Positions 1-8,884 of a DNA stretch of 27,757 nt are shown here, one piece after another; positions within the stretch are counted from its first letter, which is position 1, and every line of letters starts with the position of its first letter. The position numbers were made by a program, and so were the translations under genes. The notes beneath the pieces are model-generated. The model saw only the letters and a program-made list of their open reading frames with translations, was not told the DNA's origin and did no database searches. Source of the DNA: a virus; IMG/VR virus record IMGVR_UViG_3300044491_001486, positions 1-27,757 of that record; one strand, given 5' to 3'.

Positions 1-3000
1 GCTGGTGCTGCTAATATTGTTTCACATGGCTTTACAGAAGCTGTAACAGGAAGTGCTTGGCTATATAATTCAACTGCTACTGATGCTACAGGATTAACAA
101 GTGCTGGAACATATTATGTTAGACGTAGTACTGCAAATCAAGTAACTCTACACCCAACTGCACAAGATGCACTTGATAATACCAATCAAATTATTGTAAG
201 TGGCGGTACAGGTACTCAAACATTAAAAGATGCTACTTGGGATGATAGTGTTGGAGCACTTTCAGGATTTTGGACTGGCGATGCAATACTACCACGTAAA
301 AGTGTAACAAGACGTGAAGGCGACACCATGACAGGTGCGTTGACATTACATGATCATCCACAGCCATTTGCAGGAGCAGGAACTCCACAAGGTGCAGATG
401 ATTTACAGGCAGCAACAAAATATTATGTTGATGCACAGCAGTACAGTAGAAGTGAAAACATTTATGTAAACATCAACGGTGATGATTTACAAACAGAAAC
501 ACCTCCGGGTTTGGCTGGACGTAGCGAGAAGTATGCTTACAAAACAATTGCCGGAGCATGTTTACGAGCTGAAAGATTACAGGAAGCAGCAGAGATTGAT
601 ATTGGACCATACGTACAAACTCTTACGTTTACAGACGGCGGCGGATTGCAAAATGGTAAAATTACAAACTATTCAAGTAACGGTTATACAGCGCCAGCAG
701 TTGCAGCTACTACAACAGTAACAGCAATCAATACTAATAAACAAGCAATTATTGATCAAACTATTGCATTTATTGCAACAACATATCCTACCTTTGTTTA
801 TAGTGAAGCGGTGTGTAGAAGAGATTTAGGACTAATACTAGACAGTATTGGAAAAGATATTCTTGCAAGTACAGTAAGTGTAAAACACAATTATTTAAGT
901 AGATTTGCAGGCTTGCGCTACTTTAGTAATGCTAGTGGCGAAGTTGCAATATCTCAAGCAGGCGGCGGGCAGTATACCGAAACGGTCGCAGCAATTAGTT
1001 TTGCTAAAACTACTGCACTAGGATTTATTGCAACTGCACTTGGTGGTGGGTTTGCTTCCGATCAATGGTATCTAGCATCAAGTGCTAGATTTGATGATGT
1101 TTTAAACACTATTGACAGTAGCAGTGCTGATCCAACATTAGTTGAAGCTAGTAATAATTATAAAGTATATATTAGTAGTGGTAATAATAAATTTTTAACA
1201 CAGGCAGGCGATCCAACTGAAGACGAACCAAACATTGATATTTTTCCTGGTAAAATTATTAGAGGTAAGAAAAGTGGTGCTGTTGGTGTTGTTCAAGAAT
1301 ATAGTAGAGGTGTCGATACAGTTGGTACACCGGTATATGATACTATCGAGGTTAAACTACTACTACCAATTGATTTCATTGAAGAAGAAGAAGTTGAATA
1401 TGGCGCCTTTGTTAAAAAGCAACAAATTAGTATACGTATTGAATCAGGTACATATGAAGAACAACTGCCAATTAGATTACCTGCTAACGTAAGTATCAAA
1501 GGAGACGAATTTAGACGAGTCCTAGTGCGTCCTGCAGCAGGCATGAGTCTAAGTCCATCAGCTAACACATTCTTTTACAGAGATGCTACAATAGATGGCA
1601 ATGTTACTGCAACTGGCGGTGAAGCATATGTAAACGATCTTACAGGTAATACTGACGGTTACTATGGTAGACATTACCTAACTGATCCATCAACAGCATT
1701 AAGCATTAGTAATTTTGGTGCAACTAATCCAGGTAAATTTAACGAAGCAGCAGACTTGATTAGTCTAAACAGACAGTTTATTATTGATAGAACAATTAGT
1801 TATATTGTTGCAACGTATCCTAGTTTAGTATACGATGAAGCAAAATGTCGTAGAGATACAGGATATATTGTAGACGGTATTGAATCTGATTTACGCAAAG
1901 GCGGCAGAATACAAAGTGGTATTAATCAAAAATCATATGCTGCAAATGTTGTTCCGGGGCAAGAAACTGAAACAGCAGCAGCAATCAATAATATTGCTAC
2001 TATTATTACAAGTGTACTAGCTCAAACAGCATACGCTGGTGCTGGCGGTAATACAGGTCAAGTTGTAAATGCTAACTTAACAGCCGAAACTAATGCAAAC
2101 ACAAATGCAAGCGCTCTAGTAAGTTTTGTATCTTTTGCGTTTGATGCGGGCTACAATCCAGCCAAAGACAACAACGAAATGGATATGTTCCTGTGTAACG
2201 ATAACACTATTATTAGAAATATTACAGCACAGCGACAAGGTGGCTTTATGATGGTGCTAGATCCAGAAGGTGCTATCTTTACACGTTCGCCATATGTACA
2301 AACCGGATCTTCATTTAGTAGAAGTATTAATGCTAAAACCTTTGCAGGCGGTATATTTATTGACGGTTATTGCTACAACATGCCAGCTACAGTTATCCAA
2401 GGCGGCAACAGCGATCCTTTCCGTATTCAAATTGAAGCACCAACTACAAGTATTTTAGGACAACGTAAACCTAATCTTCCTTGTAGTTTCTTTGAGTTTG
2501 GCAGACGTTATCAAGTTAACGCTATTGTTGATTATGTTGCAAATAACGGCAGTGGAAAAGCTACTGCAACACTTGTACTAGACAGTGCAGCTAATGGTGG
2601 CGCAGGTTTAGACGACGACATTGACTCAGCAGGTGGACCAATTGATATTGTTTTACAAGGTGCTGGTAACAAAAGTATGTTAGCAAACGACTTTACACAA
2701 GTTAACGATTTAGGTTATGGCGTAGTTGTTACAAACAACGGACTTTCAGAACTTGTTAGTGTGTTTACATACTATGCGCACACAGGCTACCTATCATTAA
2801 ATGGTGCCCAGATACGTTCGCTTACAGGTAACAACAGTTATGGTAACTACGGACTGGTTGCAGAAGGTAGTGATCCTGATGAAGTTGCAAAATCTATTTC
2901 ACTTGCACAAGACTTAACACAGCCTGTTAAAATATTCTCAGTTGATCAAGAAATTGAAATTACTGGCAACAGTGCTACACCAGCACGTAACGCAGTAATT

Positions 3001-6000
3001 AGGCAATACGATACTGTAACAGGAAATGTTGCAAAAGCAACAGTTATCTTCAATGACGACAATGATACAAACAGTATTCTAAGTGTAAACAGACATATTA
3101 CTGCTACAACACGGTACGACTATGCAGTAAACGACACAGATCCTGTAGCAATTGATAGTGTAGTAAATGCAAATGCTACAAACAACGGAACAGCATATGT
3201 AATTGGAACGATTGGAACAACAGACTGGACTACTATTGGTGCAGCAAGTAACACAGTTGGTCTAGAATTTACAGCGACAGGAACAGGAAGTGGTTCAGGT
3301 ACAGCATATGTAAGTTTAGGCGCACCAGTAAGTATTACTAATAGAGACTTTGGTGCTGTAAAAGGCGTACAACGTGCGTTTATTTACGATACTACAAACT
3401 ATCCACTTAATGCTTCGCAACTTGAAATCCATCATGCTGATAGTGAAGAAACATTCCAGCCATACGAAGTTATCAACGTAAGTGACTCAGGCATAACTAT
3501 TCCAAGTGATTATGTAGATGGTACACTCACAGACGATATTGGTTCCGTAGGACTAATTGGTAGTAAAGTATGGAGACTTGAATTTACTAGTGGAACAGGC
3601 GGAGGTGTTGCTACAGAAACAACTGGTCTACAGTTTAACGTTGCACATGCTACAAACGCTGTACTAACAAGTCAACAAAACGTATTTGTAAATGGCGTTG
3701 ATAGTAGTACCGTTACTAGACCAAGTACAGCACTTATATTCAACGAACAAGAAACTGTAACCTACAGAACACTAGCATTTGAAAATACTATTACTGGCGG
3801 TATACCAGTAGTAGGAGCACAAACTAGAATTACAATTGATGATAACTTTGATTATGTTGATCTAGTTGTAAACAATACATTTGCAGCACAGGCTCCAGCC
3901 ACTTATAGTTTAAGCGGTGGTACAACACTAGGTAATACACAAGGCGATACTCACATTGCAGTAAGTACAGTTTTAAGTGCAAACGATCAAGCTCGATTAA
4001 ACTCAAGTGACGTTGATATGATATTTGCATGGCAAGGTAAAACACATATTATTACCGATTATCAATTAGTAACTGACAGCGGCACAGGTACACAGTTTGG
4101 TATTATTAGCTTTACAGACAAGTACAACATTAGTGATACATATGCTGGAGCAGGACTAGCAGCTAGAGCAAGTAGTGCAGCAGGTAATAATATTACACTA
4201 CAAGCAGGCTTACAATCAGCTGAGACTGGTAATATCACAGTTAATATCAGTACATGTAGAGCTACATCACATGACTTCTTGGATATTGGTACAGGCGGAT
4301 ACAACACTAGTAACTATCCTGATAGAATTTTTGGCGGTCCAAAAATTGCAGCAGTTACTGATGAAGAAAGTTTAGACAGTGAAGGCTTTGCAAGTAAAGC
4401 ACAGGTACAAGAACGTAGCAGAGGACGCTGTTTCTTTGCAAGTACAGACCAAGACGGTTTCTTCCGTGTAGGTAGATTCTTTACAGTTGATCAGGGTACA
4501 GGTAGAATTACATTCAACGCTGCACTTGTTCTAACAAACATTGACGGTATTGGATTCAAACGTGGTGTACGTGTAAACGAGTTTAGTGCAGATAGTACAT
4601 TTACAAATGCTACAGCAGACGCTGTACCAGTTGAAACAGCAATTGAAGGATACATAGACAGACGCTTAGGTATGGACCGCAACGGTACAGTACTAGCTGG
4701 CGCTGAAATTATTCCACAGTCAACTGGCGGTTTCTTAGCACTATCAGGTGCAGTACCAATGGCAGGTGATCTGCGTATGGGCGGTCAACAAATCAACGAC
4801 CTTGCTACACCAACTAGCGGAAGTGATGCAGCTACAAAAGCATATGTAGATGCAGGCGACGAAGCATACGATACACTAGCTGAACTTGAAGATACTGATA
4901 TTACATCTCCAGCAGACGCTTCTTTCTTAGTATATGATCTGTCAGCAACTAATTGGATAGATGCAGTGTTTGATACAGACGTTGCCAACAGTGATTTTAG
5001 CATAACACTAGATGGTACAACTGGTCTTCTAGAAGGACAAATCAACGCAGGTGCTATTGTTAACGCAGACATAAATGCAAGTGCAGCTATTGCACAGAGC
5101 AAACTTTCTTTAAGCGATGCTACAGCAGCAGCAACCGCCGGGGCAGCCGTAAAAGGTATAGCAAGTTTTAACAATGCAGACTTTGGTACAGCAAGTGGAT
5201 ATGTAAGCATTAAAGCACTTGGTGTAAGCAATGCACAACTAGCTGGTAGTATTACAAACGAAAAACTAAGCAACAGTTCGATTACGTTTGGAGACGCATC
5301 GTCAACTGTGGCAGTTGCATTAGGCAACGCAGTTACTATCCAAGGCACTGCAAATGAAATAAGTGTAAGTGTTGCTGACTCTTCACCGGTTGTAGGTTCG
5401 CCAACCTACACAATTAGTTTACCAAATAAAATTGCAGTTGATGTTAATGGCGATGTTTACAACGGTACTACACTAATATTAGATGTTAGTACAGGTGAAC
5501 TAACTGGTAACGCCGATAGTGCTGATCAAGTCAAAACAATAAACCGATCTACTAACGCAACACATTATCTTACGTTTGTGGATAGTGCAAATGCCTCCGC
5601 AGCAAACGAAACAATATACACTGACACTGGCGTAGCATATAATCCAAGCACAAACAAACTAACAATTGGTGGCGATATTGCAGGCGGCGGCAACTTAACA
5701 CTAGCAGCAGCAAAAACTGTAACTGCTCCAGGTGGATATAGAGGTGCAGGCAACGGCAGTGGTACCGACAACGGAAGTACTATTGGTACAAGCTCAGATA
5801 GATTCAACACTGTGTACGCACAAACATTCAACGGTACTGCAACAGAAGCATTATATGCTGACTTAGCAGAAAACTATGTAGGCGATAGTGCATACGAGCC
5901 AGGTACTGTACTAATATTTGGTGGTGCTGAAGAAGTTACTACAACTAATACAAAATCTGATCGTAGAGTTGCTGGTATTGTAACAACTAATCCAGCACAC

Positions 6001-6234
6001 TTAATGAATAGCGCACTAGAAGGCGAAACAGTAGTTGGTGTAGCATTACAAGGTAGAGTTCCGTGTAAGGTATTAGGAAAAGTAGAAAAAGGCGATATGT
6101 TGGTAACAGCAGCAAAAGAAGGATATGCTATTGTTAATAACACTCCGGGCGTTGGACAAGTACTTGGTAAAGCAGTTAGTACTAAAGACGATGACGGCTA
6201 CGGAATTGTTGAAGTAGTGGTAGGGAGAGTATAA
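1..6234 (+). CDS. giant tail-fibre/adhesin protein, 5'-partial
   Basis: The reading frame is open from base 1 with no stop, so the gene starts left of the window; about 2077 residues are visible. An internal ATG at 328 lies in the phrase GDTMTGALTL, a typical fibre repeat rather than a start. Visible parts: a duplicated module (nt 742-852 and 1774-1884), a beta-helix-like stretch around nt 1430-1610, a Gly/Thr/Ser-rich unit around nt 3180-3310, a second fibre unit near nt 4759-4850 (MAGDLRMGG, then DAATKAYVDA), and a C-terminal domain starting near nt 5845 (YADLAENY, VAGIV, GRVPCKV, KGDMLV). That C-terminal domain recurs in marine T4-like fibres and resembles the peptidase-G2/intramolecular-chaperone type; this likeness is from memory. 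It ends in TAATG shared with the next gene. Probable role is host recognition at the distal tail. Virion fibre is well supported; the exact fibre is unknown. Confidence 0.82.
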   Translation, partial: AGAANIVSHGFTEAVTGSAWLYNSTATDATGLTSAGTYYVRRSTANQVTLHPTAQDALDNTNQIIVSGGTGTQTLKDATWDDSVGALSGFWTGDAILPRKSVTRREGDTMTGALTLHDHPQPFAGAGTPQGADDLQAATKYYVDAQQYSRSENIYVNINGDDLQTETPPGLAGRSEKYAYKTIAGACLRAERLQEAAEIDIGPYVQTLTFTDGGGLQNGKITNYSSNGYTAPAVAATTTVTAINTNKQAIIDQTIAFIATTYPTFVYSEAVCRRDLGLILDSIGKDILASTVSVKHNYLSRFAGLRYFSNASGEVAISQAGGGQYTETVAAISFAKTTALGFIATALGGGFASDQWYLASSARFDDVLNTIDSSSADPTLVEASNNYKVYISSGNNKFLTQAGDPTEDEPNIDIFPGKIIRGKKSGAVGVVQEYSRGVDTVGTPVYDTIEVKLLLPIDFIEEEEVEYGAFVKKQQISIRIESGTYEEQLPIRLPANVSIKGDEFRRVLVRPAAGMSLSPSANTFFYRDATIDGNVTATGGEAYVNDLTGNTDGYYGRHYLTDPSTALSISNFGATNPGKFNEAADLISLNRQFIIDRTISYIVATYPSLVYDEAKCRRDTGYIVDGIESDLRKGGRIQSGINQKSYAANVVPGQETETAAAINNIATIITSVLAQTAYAGAGGNTGQVVNANLTAETNANTNASALVSFVSFAFDAGYNPAKDNNEMDMFLCNDNTIIRNITAQRQGGFMMVLDPEGAIFTRSPYVQTGSSFSRSINAKTFAGGIFIDGYCYNMPATVIQGGNSDPFRIQIEAPTTSILGQRKPNLPCSFFEFGRRYQVNAIVDYVANNGSGKATATLVLDSAANGGAGLDDDIDSAGGPIDIVLQGAGNKSMLANDFTQVNDLGYGVVVTNNGLSELVSVFTYYAHTGYLSLNGAQIRSLTGNNSYGNYGLVAEGSDPDEVAKSISLAQDLTQPVKIFSVDQEIEITGNSATPARNAVIRQYDTVTGNVAKATVIFNDDNDTNSILSVNRHITATTRYDYAVNDTDPVAIDSVVNANATNNGTAYVIGTIGTTDWTTIGAASNTVGLEFTATGTGSGSGTAYVSLGAPVSITNRDFGAVKGVQRAFIYDTTNYPLNASQLEIHHADSEETFQPYEVINVSDSGITIPSDYVDGTLTDDIGSVGLIGSKVWRLEFTSGTGGGVATETTGLQFNVAHATNAVLTSQQNVFVNGVDSSTVTRPSTALIFNEQETVTYRTLAFENTITGGIPVVGAQTRITIDDNFDYVDLVVNNTFAAQAPATYSLSGGTTLGNTQGDTHIAVSTVLSANDQARLNSSDVDMIFAWQGKTHIITDYQLVTDSGTGTQFGIISFTDKYNISDTYAGAGLAARASSAAGNNITLQAGLQSAETGNITVNISTCRATSHDFLDIGTGGYNTSNYPDRIFGGPKIAAVTDEESLDSEGFASKAQVQERSRGRCFFASTDQDGFFRVGRFFTVDQGTGRITFNAALVLTNIDGIGFKRGVRVNEFSADSTFTNATADAVPVETAIEGYIDRRLGMDRNGTVLAGAEIIPQSTGGFLALSGAVPMAGDLRMGGQQINDLATPTSGSDAATKAYVDAGDEAYDTLAELEDTDITSPADASFLVYDLSATNWIDAVFDTDVANSDFSITLDGTTGLLEGQINAGAIVNADINASAAIAQSKLSLSDATAAATAGAAVKGIASFNNADFGTASGYVSIKALGVSNAQLAGSITNEKLSNSSITFGDASSTVAVALGNAVTIQGTANEISVSVADSSPVVGSPTYTISLPNKIAVDVNGDVYNGTTLILDVSTGELTGNADSADQVKTINRSTNATHYLTFVDSANASAANETIYTDTGVAYNPSTNKLTIGGDIAGGGNLTLAAAKTVTAPGGYRGAGNGSGTDNGSTIGTSSDRFNTVYAQTFNGTATEALYADLAENYVGDSAYEPGTVLIFGGAEEVTTTNTKSDRRVAGIVTTNPAHLMNSALEGETVVGVALQGRVPCKVLGKVEKGDMLVTAAKEGYAIVNNTPGVGQVLGKAVSTKDDDGYGIVEVVVGRV
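742..1884 (+). repeat. duplicated CRRD module within the giant fibre
   Basis: Two copies of a 37-residue segment occur about 1 kb apart, at nt 742-852 and 1774-1884. Shared residues include IID.TI, ATYP, VY.EA, CRRD and a closing ILDSI or IVDGI. The copies are diverged at the nucleotide level, so this is an old intragenic protein-domain duplication rather than a recent DNA repeat. Confidence 0.75.
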
Positions 6235-6437
6235 TGGCTAAACAAACAATAAACATTGGATCATCAGTAAACAAAGGTGATGGTGATCCACTACGCACAG
6301 CATTTGATAAAATCAATGATAACTTTGATGAATTGTATACAGCAGATGCAACTTTTATTAGTTTAGCAACACTTAAAACAGAAGTCGCTGCGGCAACTGA
6401 TTTTGCTGACTTTCAAGCACGTATAGCCGCATTATAA
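6234..6437 (+). CDS. 67-aa stand-alone fibre docking module
   Basis: A 67-residue protein whose first 36 residues (QTINIGSSVNKGDGDPL, then AF.KIN.NF..LY) closely match the N-terminus of the gene at 8129. The rest is a short helical tail. In the larger protein this module precedes fibre sequence, so here it appears alone, as a minimal attachment or adaptor piece. The start ATG overlaps the preceding stop (TAATG), which points to translational coupling. The stop codon lies in the loop of a perfect hairpin. It could be a remnant of a fibre gene whose distal part was lost, but the intact frame and coupling favour a real small virion protein. Function is inferred from the shared module only. Confidence 0.7.
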   Translation: MAKQTINIGSSVNKGDGDPLRTAFDKINDNFDELYTADATFISLATLKTEVAAATDFADFQARIAAL

Positions 6438-6445
6438 TTAATGCG
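6428..6445 (+). terminator. 7-bp hairpin over the stop codon, touching a late promoter
   Basis: CGCATTA (6428-6434), loop TAAT, TAATGCG (6439-6445) form a perfect hairpin. The loop holds the TAA stop of the upstream gene, and the last base of the stem is the first base of GATAAATA. There is no T-run, so factor-independent termination is doubtful; it could protect or process the transcript end. Confidence 0.4.
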
Positions 6446-6452
6446 ATAAATA
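6445..6452 (+). promoter_or_regulatory. T4-type late promoter GATAAATA
   Basis: GATAAATA lies 25 nt before the ATG at 6478, in one of the few intergenic gaps of the fibre block. T4 late promoters are TATAAATA, and marine T4-like phages accept variation in the first base. It is recognised with the phage sigma (gp55) and gp33/gp45 in that family. Confidence 0.65.
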
Positions 6453-6477
6453 TGTATAACAATACAAGGACAAGAGA

Positions 6478-8115
6478 ATGGCAAGTAGATTTCCACTAAT
6501 ATTAGATGAAACAAACAATCAGTTAAGAGAACTGCCAGTTGGTGACGATCTTGATCTTACCGGCAACAATTTAACTGGATTGTCCTCACTAAGCACAACA
6601 GGCGGCATTACCGCAGGGGGTACATTAACCACACCGCTTGTGTTAGCAACTAATGCAACAGTTAGCGGAACAATTGAAGCACTTACTTATACTGTTGGAG
6701 GATTACCGTTACTAGAACAAGTTAGTTTTAACAATCTACTAGATGCTCCAACTATTCCTGTAGATGTTAATCAGTTAGCAGACACAGATGGGTTATTGGG
6801 CGGTGGATTTAGTGGTGATTATAATGACTTAATTAACACACCAACTATTCCAACAGATATCAATCAACTTGGGGATAACGATAATCTTATACCAACAGAC
6901 CTTGCTGATCTTACAGACAACAGCAGTTTATTAGCAGGCGGTACATTTGAAAGTTTAGGAGATGCATTTACATTCGACGGCAGAGCCGATCAACTAGTAG
7001 TTGTAAATGCTACTGAAGAAAACTTAACTACTATTACCACTGCAAGTATTTTAAATGCTTTAACTTCTGGACAGGTTACAGGAGCATTAGGATTTACACC
7101 TTACAATGCTACTAACCCAGATGGATTTATCAATACTGCAATAGGTATTACAGATGCTTTAGGTTACACACCATACAATAACACTAACCCAGCTGGATAT
7201 ATCACAGGTATCGCCGAAGCAGATGTAACAACTGCCTTAGGATATACTCCATACAACGGCACTACTAACCCTAATGCTTATATTAATGCTAGTGAAGTTG
7301 TAACAGCAATTGGATATACACCATATAATGGTGCAACCAACTTACTAGGATTTTTAACTTCTGAAACTCAAACACTTGATGATGTGTTAACATTAGGTTC
7401 TACTACAACACAATCAATTGGTACAGGAGCATTAACAAGTACTGGACAAATTATTGCTACCGATTTGCAACTCAATACAGGCGGCATTAGTTTTAATCAT
7501 TCTAATGCATTTAGTATTGATACCGCAGGCGGTAACGCTATGACCATCGGCGGCACCGGTAACTTAACATTAGATTCAGGAACTACTATTGGTGTGAATG
7601 CAACACTAACTCCTGCTGCAAGTGTTAACCTAGGCGATAGCAGTAATCAGTTTTTAGAAGGTTACTTCAGCGGAAATGTTAGCGTAGGTGGGATTGCAGC
7701 AAACTCAGCCAATTTACAAATTGACAACAACAACGCAACAGGAACACTCACACTTGAATCAGGCAGTGGAATACGTGTTCGTGCTCCTTATATAGAACTT
7801 GCACAAGGCGGTGGCGCATCAGATGCACAAAGACCTACAAGCCCATCAGAGGGTACTTATCTGTACAACACCACCCACGGTTACCATCAAATGTATCTTT
7901 CCAGTAGAGATTTTGTTAACGCAGCAGGCAACGGTATTGTTACCGGTGGTTGGGCTACATTTATTCCACCTTTTGGAGGCGAGCCAAACGCAGACGATAT
8001 TTTTGTAGGAATGCTTGCAATAGCCGACGGGGTTGCCTGGGATCCGATAGGTGATGGTTCCGAAGCATTGATGGTATTTATAAATAACACTTGGAATGAA
8101 GTTCTAACAAACTAA
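6478..8115 (+). CDS. tail fibre protein with YTPYN repeats
   Basis: A 545-residue fibre-like protein rich in Thr, Asn, Gly and Ala. The N-terminus (FPLILDETNNQLRELPVGD) precedes short units including two PTIP.D.NQL segments. Residues about 204-292 carry four YTPYN units (next entry). The middle has beta-rich segments (TLDSGTTIGVN, VNLGDSSNQFLEGYFSG) and the C-terminus has a compact globular end (GMLAIADGVAWDP, MVFINNTW). The pattern is that of trimeric phage fibres with a shaft and a distal tip. ATG at 6478 is preceded by an AAGGA-type ribosome site and by a late promoter. Fibre identity is good; receptor and position on the virion are not visible. Confidence 0.8.
   Translation: MASRFPLILDETNNQLRELPVGDDLDLTGNNLTGLSSLSTTGGITAGGTLTTPLVLATNATVSGTIEALTYTVGGLPLLEQVSFNNLLDAPTIPVDVNQLADTDGLLGGGFSGDYNDLINTPTIPTDINQLGDNDNLIPTDLADLTDNSSLLAGGTFESLGDAFTFDGRADQLVVVNATEENLTTITTASILNALTSGQVTGALGFTPYNATNPDGFINTAIGITDALGYTPYNNTNPAGYITGIAEADVTTALGYTPYNGTTNPNAYINASEVVTAIGYTPYNGATNLLGFLTSETQTLDDVLTLGSTTTQSIGTGALTSTGQIIATDLQLNTGGISFNHSNAFSIDTAGGNAMTIGGTGNLTLDSGTTIGVNATLTPAASVNLGDSSNQFLEGYFSGNVSVGGIAANSANLQIDNNNATGTLTLESGSGIRVRAPYIELAQGGGASDAQRPTSPSEGTYLYNTTHGYHQMYLSSRDFVNAAGNGIVTGGWATFIPPFGGEPNADDIFVGMLAIADGVAWDPIGDGSEALMVFINNTWNEVLTN
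7088..7352 (+). repeat. four YTPYN shaft repeats
   Basis: Four units of about 24 residues read LGFTPYNATNPDGFI, LGYTPYNNTNPAGYI, LGYTPYNGTTNPNAYI and IGYTPYNGATNLLGF. This repeat is common in side-tail-fibre shafts of tailed phages. The DNA copies differ at many third positions, so they are not a CRISPR or a recent tandem repeat. Confidence 0.85.
8079..8086 (+). promoter_or_regulatory. late promoter TATAAATA inside the end of the fibre gene
   Basis: An exact TATAAATA occurs 42 nt before the ATG at 8129, within the coding end of the 545-aa fibre gene. It sits in the palindrome TATTTATAAATA, so the minus strand also reads TATAAATA. The position before a virion gene supports use on the plus strand; the codons also encode Phe-Ile-Asn, so chance is possible. 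Confidence 0.5.
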
Positions 8116-8128
8116 AGAGGAGATTTAG

Positions 8129-8875
8129 ATGGCAGTACAAACAATTAACATAGGTAATGCAGCAAACGACGGAACAGGCGACGATCTCCGAGAAGCGTTT
8201 ATTAAGGTAAACAACAATTTTGCAGACCTAGAAGCAGTACAAGCAACTGATGGCTTAAGTCTTGGAGCTTCAGGAAGTAGTGTTTACAAAGACAAAGTAG
8301 CCAACAGTTTAAGATTTAGAAATCTTATTGGCGGTAGTAATATTAACCTAACAGAACTAGACAACACTATTGTTATCGACGGCAGCGATCCAGTTCTACA
8401 AAGTGCTGTGGTTAGTGATGTTGGTAGTATATTATTAGGAAACGGAAGTAGTTGGGCAATCTACGGCGGTGATGGAGTTGAAACTAGAGCAGACGCTAAT
8501 GCTAGTCCAAATCCTCAAATCATTATTGATGCTGCACTTGAGCAAGATACTAGTCCAACACTTGGCGCAAGTTTAGATGCTAATAGTCAAAACATCACAG
8601 GTGTAAACAATCTAAGTTCTACTAGTGCATTAACAGCAACACTTACTGTAAGCGGTACTGGATCAATTACTACACTTGCACCAACTAATATTAGAACTAC
8701 TGGTGCTAATTCAGTAGCATACGAAGATAATTTAGGCAGATTTTTAACTTGGGATATCGGTTCAATCAATACTACATACGAAGGGCAACTCCAATGGTTT
8801 TTAGGAACACAGAATGTAGATTTAGGAACTATTACAAGTCCAGCGTCAGGCAGTATTGACGGCGGAACTATTTAA
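8129..8875 (+). CDS. fibre-like virion protein with docking module
   Basis: A 248-residue protein. Residues 1-36 (QTINIGNAANDGTGDDL, then AF.KVNNNF..L) are the same module as the 67-aa protein at 6234. After a short linker come beta-rich segments of the kind used in phage fibres (NSLRFRNLIGGSNINL, SPTLGASLDANSQNITG, VAYEDNLGRFLTWDIG). An AGAGGAG ribosome site lies 7 nt upstream of ATG. It has no enzyme motif. Its place between two other large virion genes supports a short fibre or fibre connector. Inference on function is from composition, module sharing and context. Confidence 0.72.
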   Translation: MAVQTINIGNAANDGTGDDLREAFIKVNNNFADLEAVQATDGLSLGASGSSVYKDKVANSLRFRNLIGGSNINLTELDNTIVIDGSDPVLQSAVVSDVGSILLGNGSSWAIYGGDGVETRADANASPNPQIIIDAALEQDTSPTLGASLDANSQNITGVNNLSSTSALTATLTVSGTGSITTLAPTNIRTTGANSVAYEDNLGRFLTWDIGSINTTYEGQLQWFLGTQNVDLGTITSPASGSIDGGTI

Positions 8876-8884
8876 GGGGGTCAT

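Noticed and set aside
4785-5348. Long minus-strand frame (187 codons) opposite the giant fibre
   Set aside because: It is antisense to a continuous, domain-bearing fibre gene, has low-complexity Ala/Ser/Leu composition and no ribosome site.
7088-7352. Regular repeats that could suggest a CRISPR or recombination array
   Set aside because: They are in-frame protein repeats (YTPYN) with third-base changes and no spacers.
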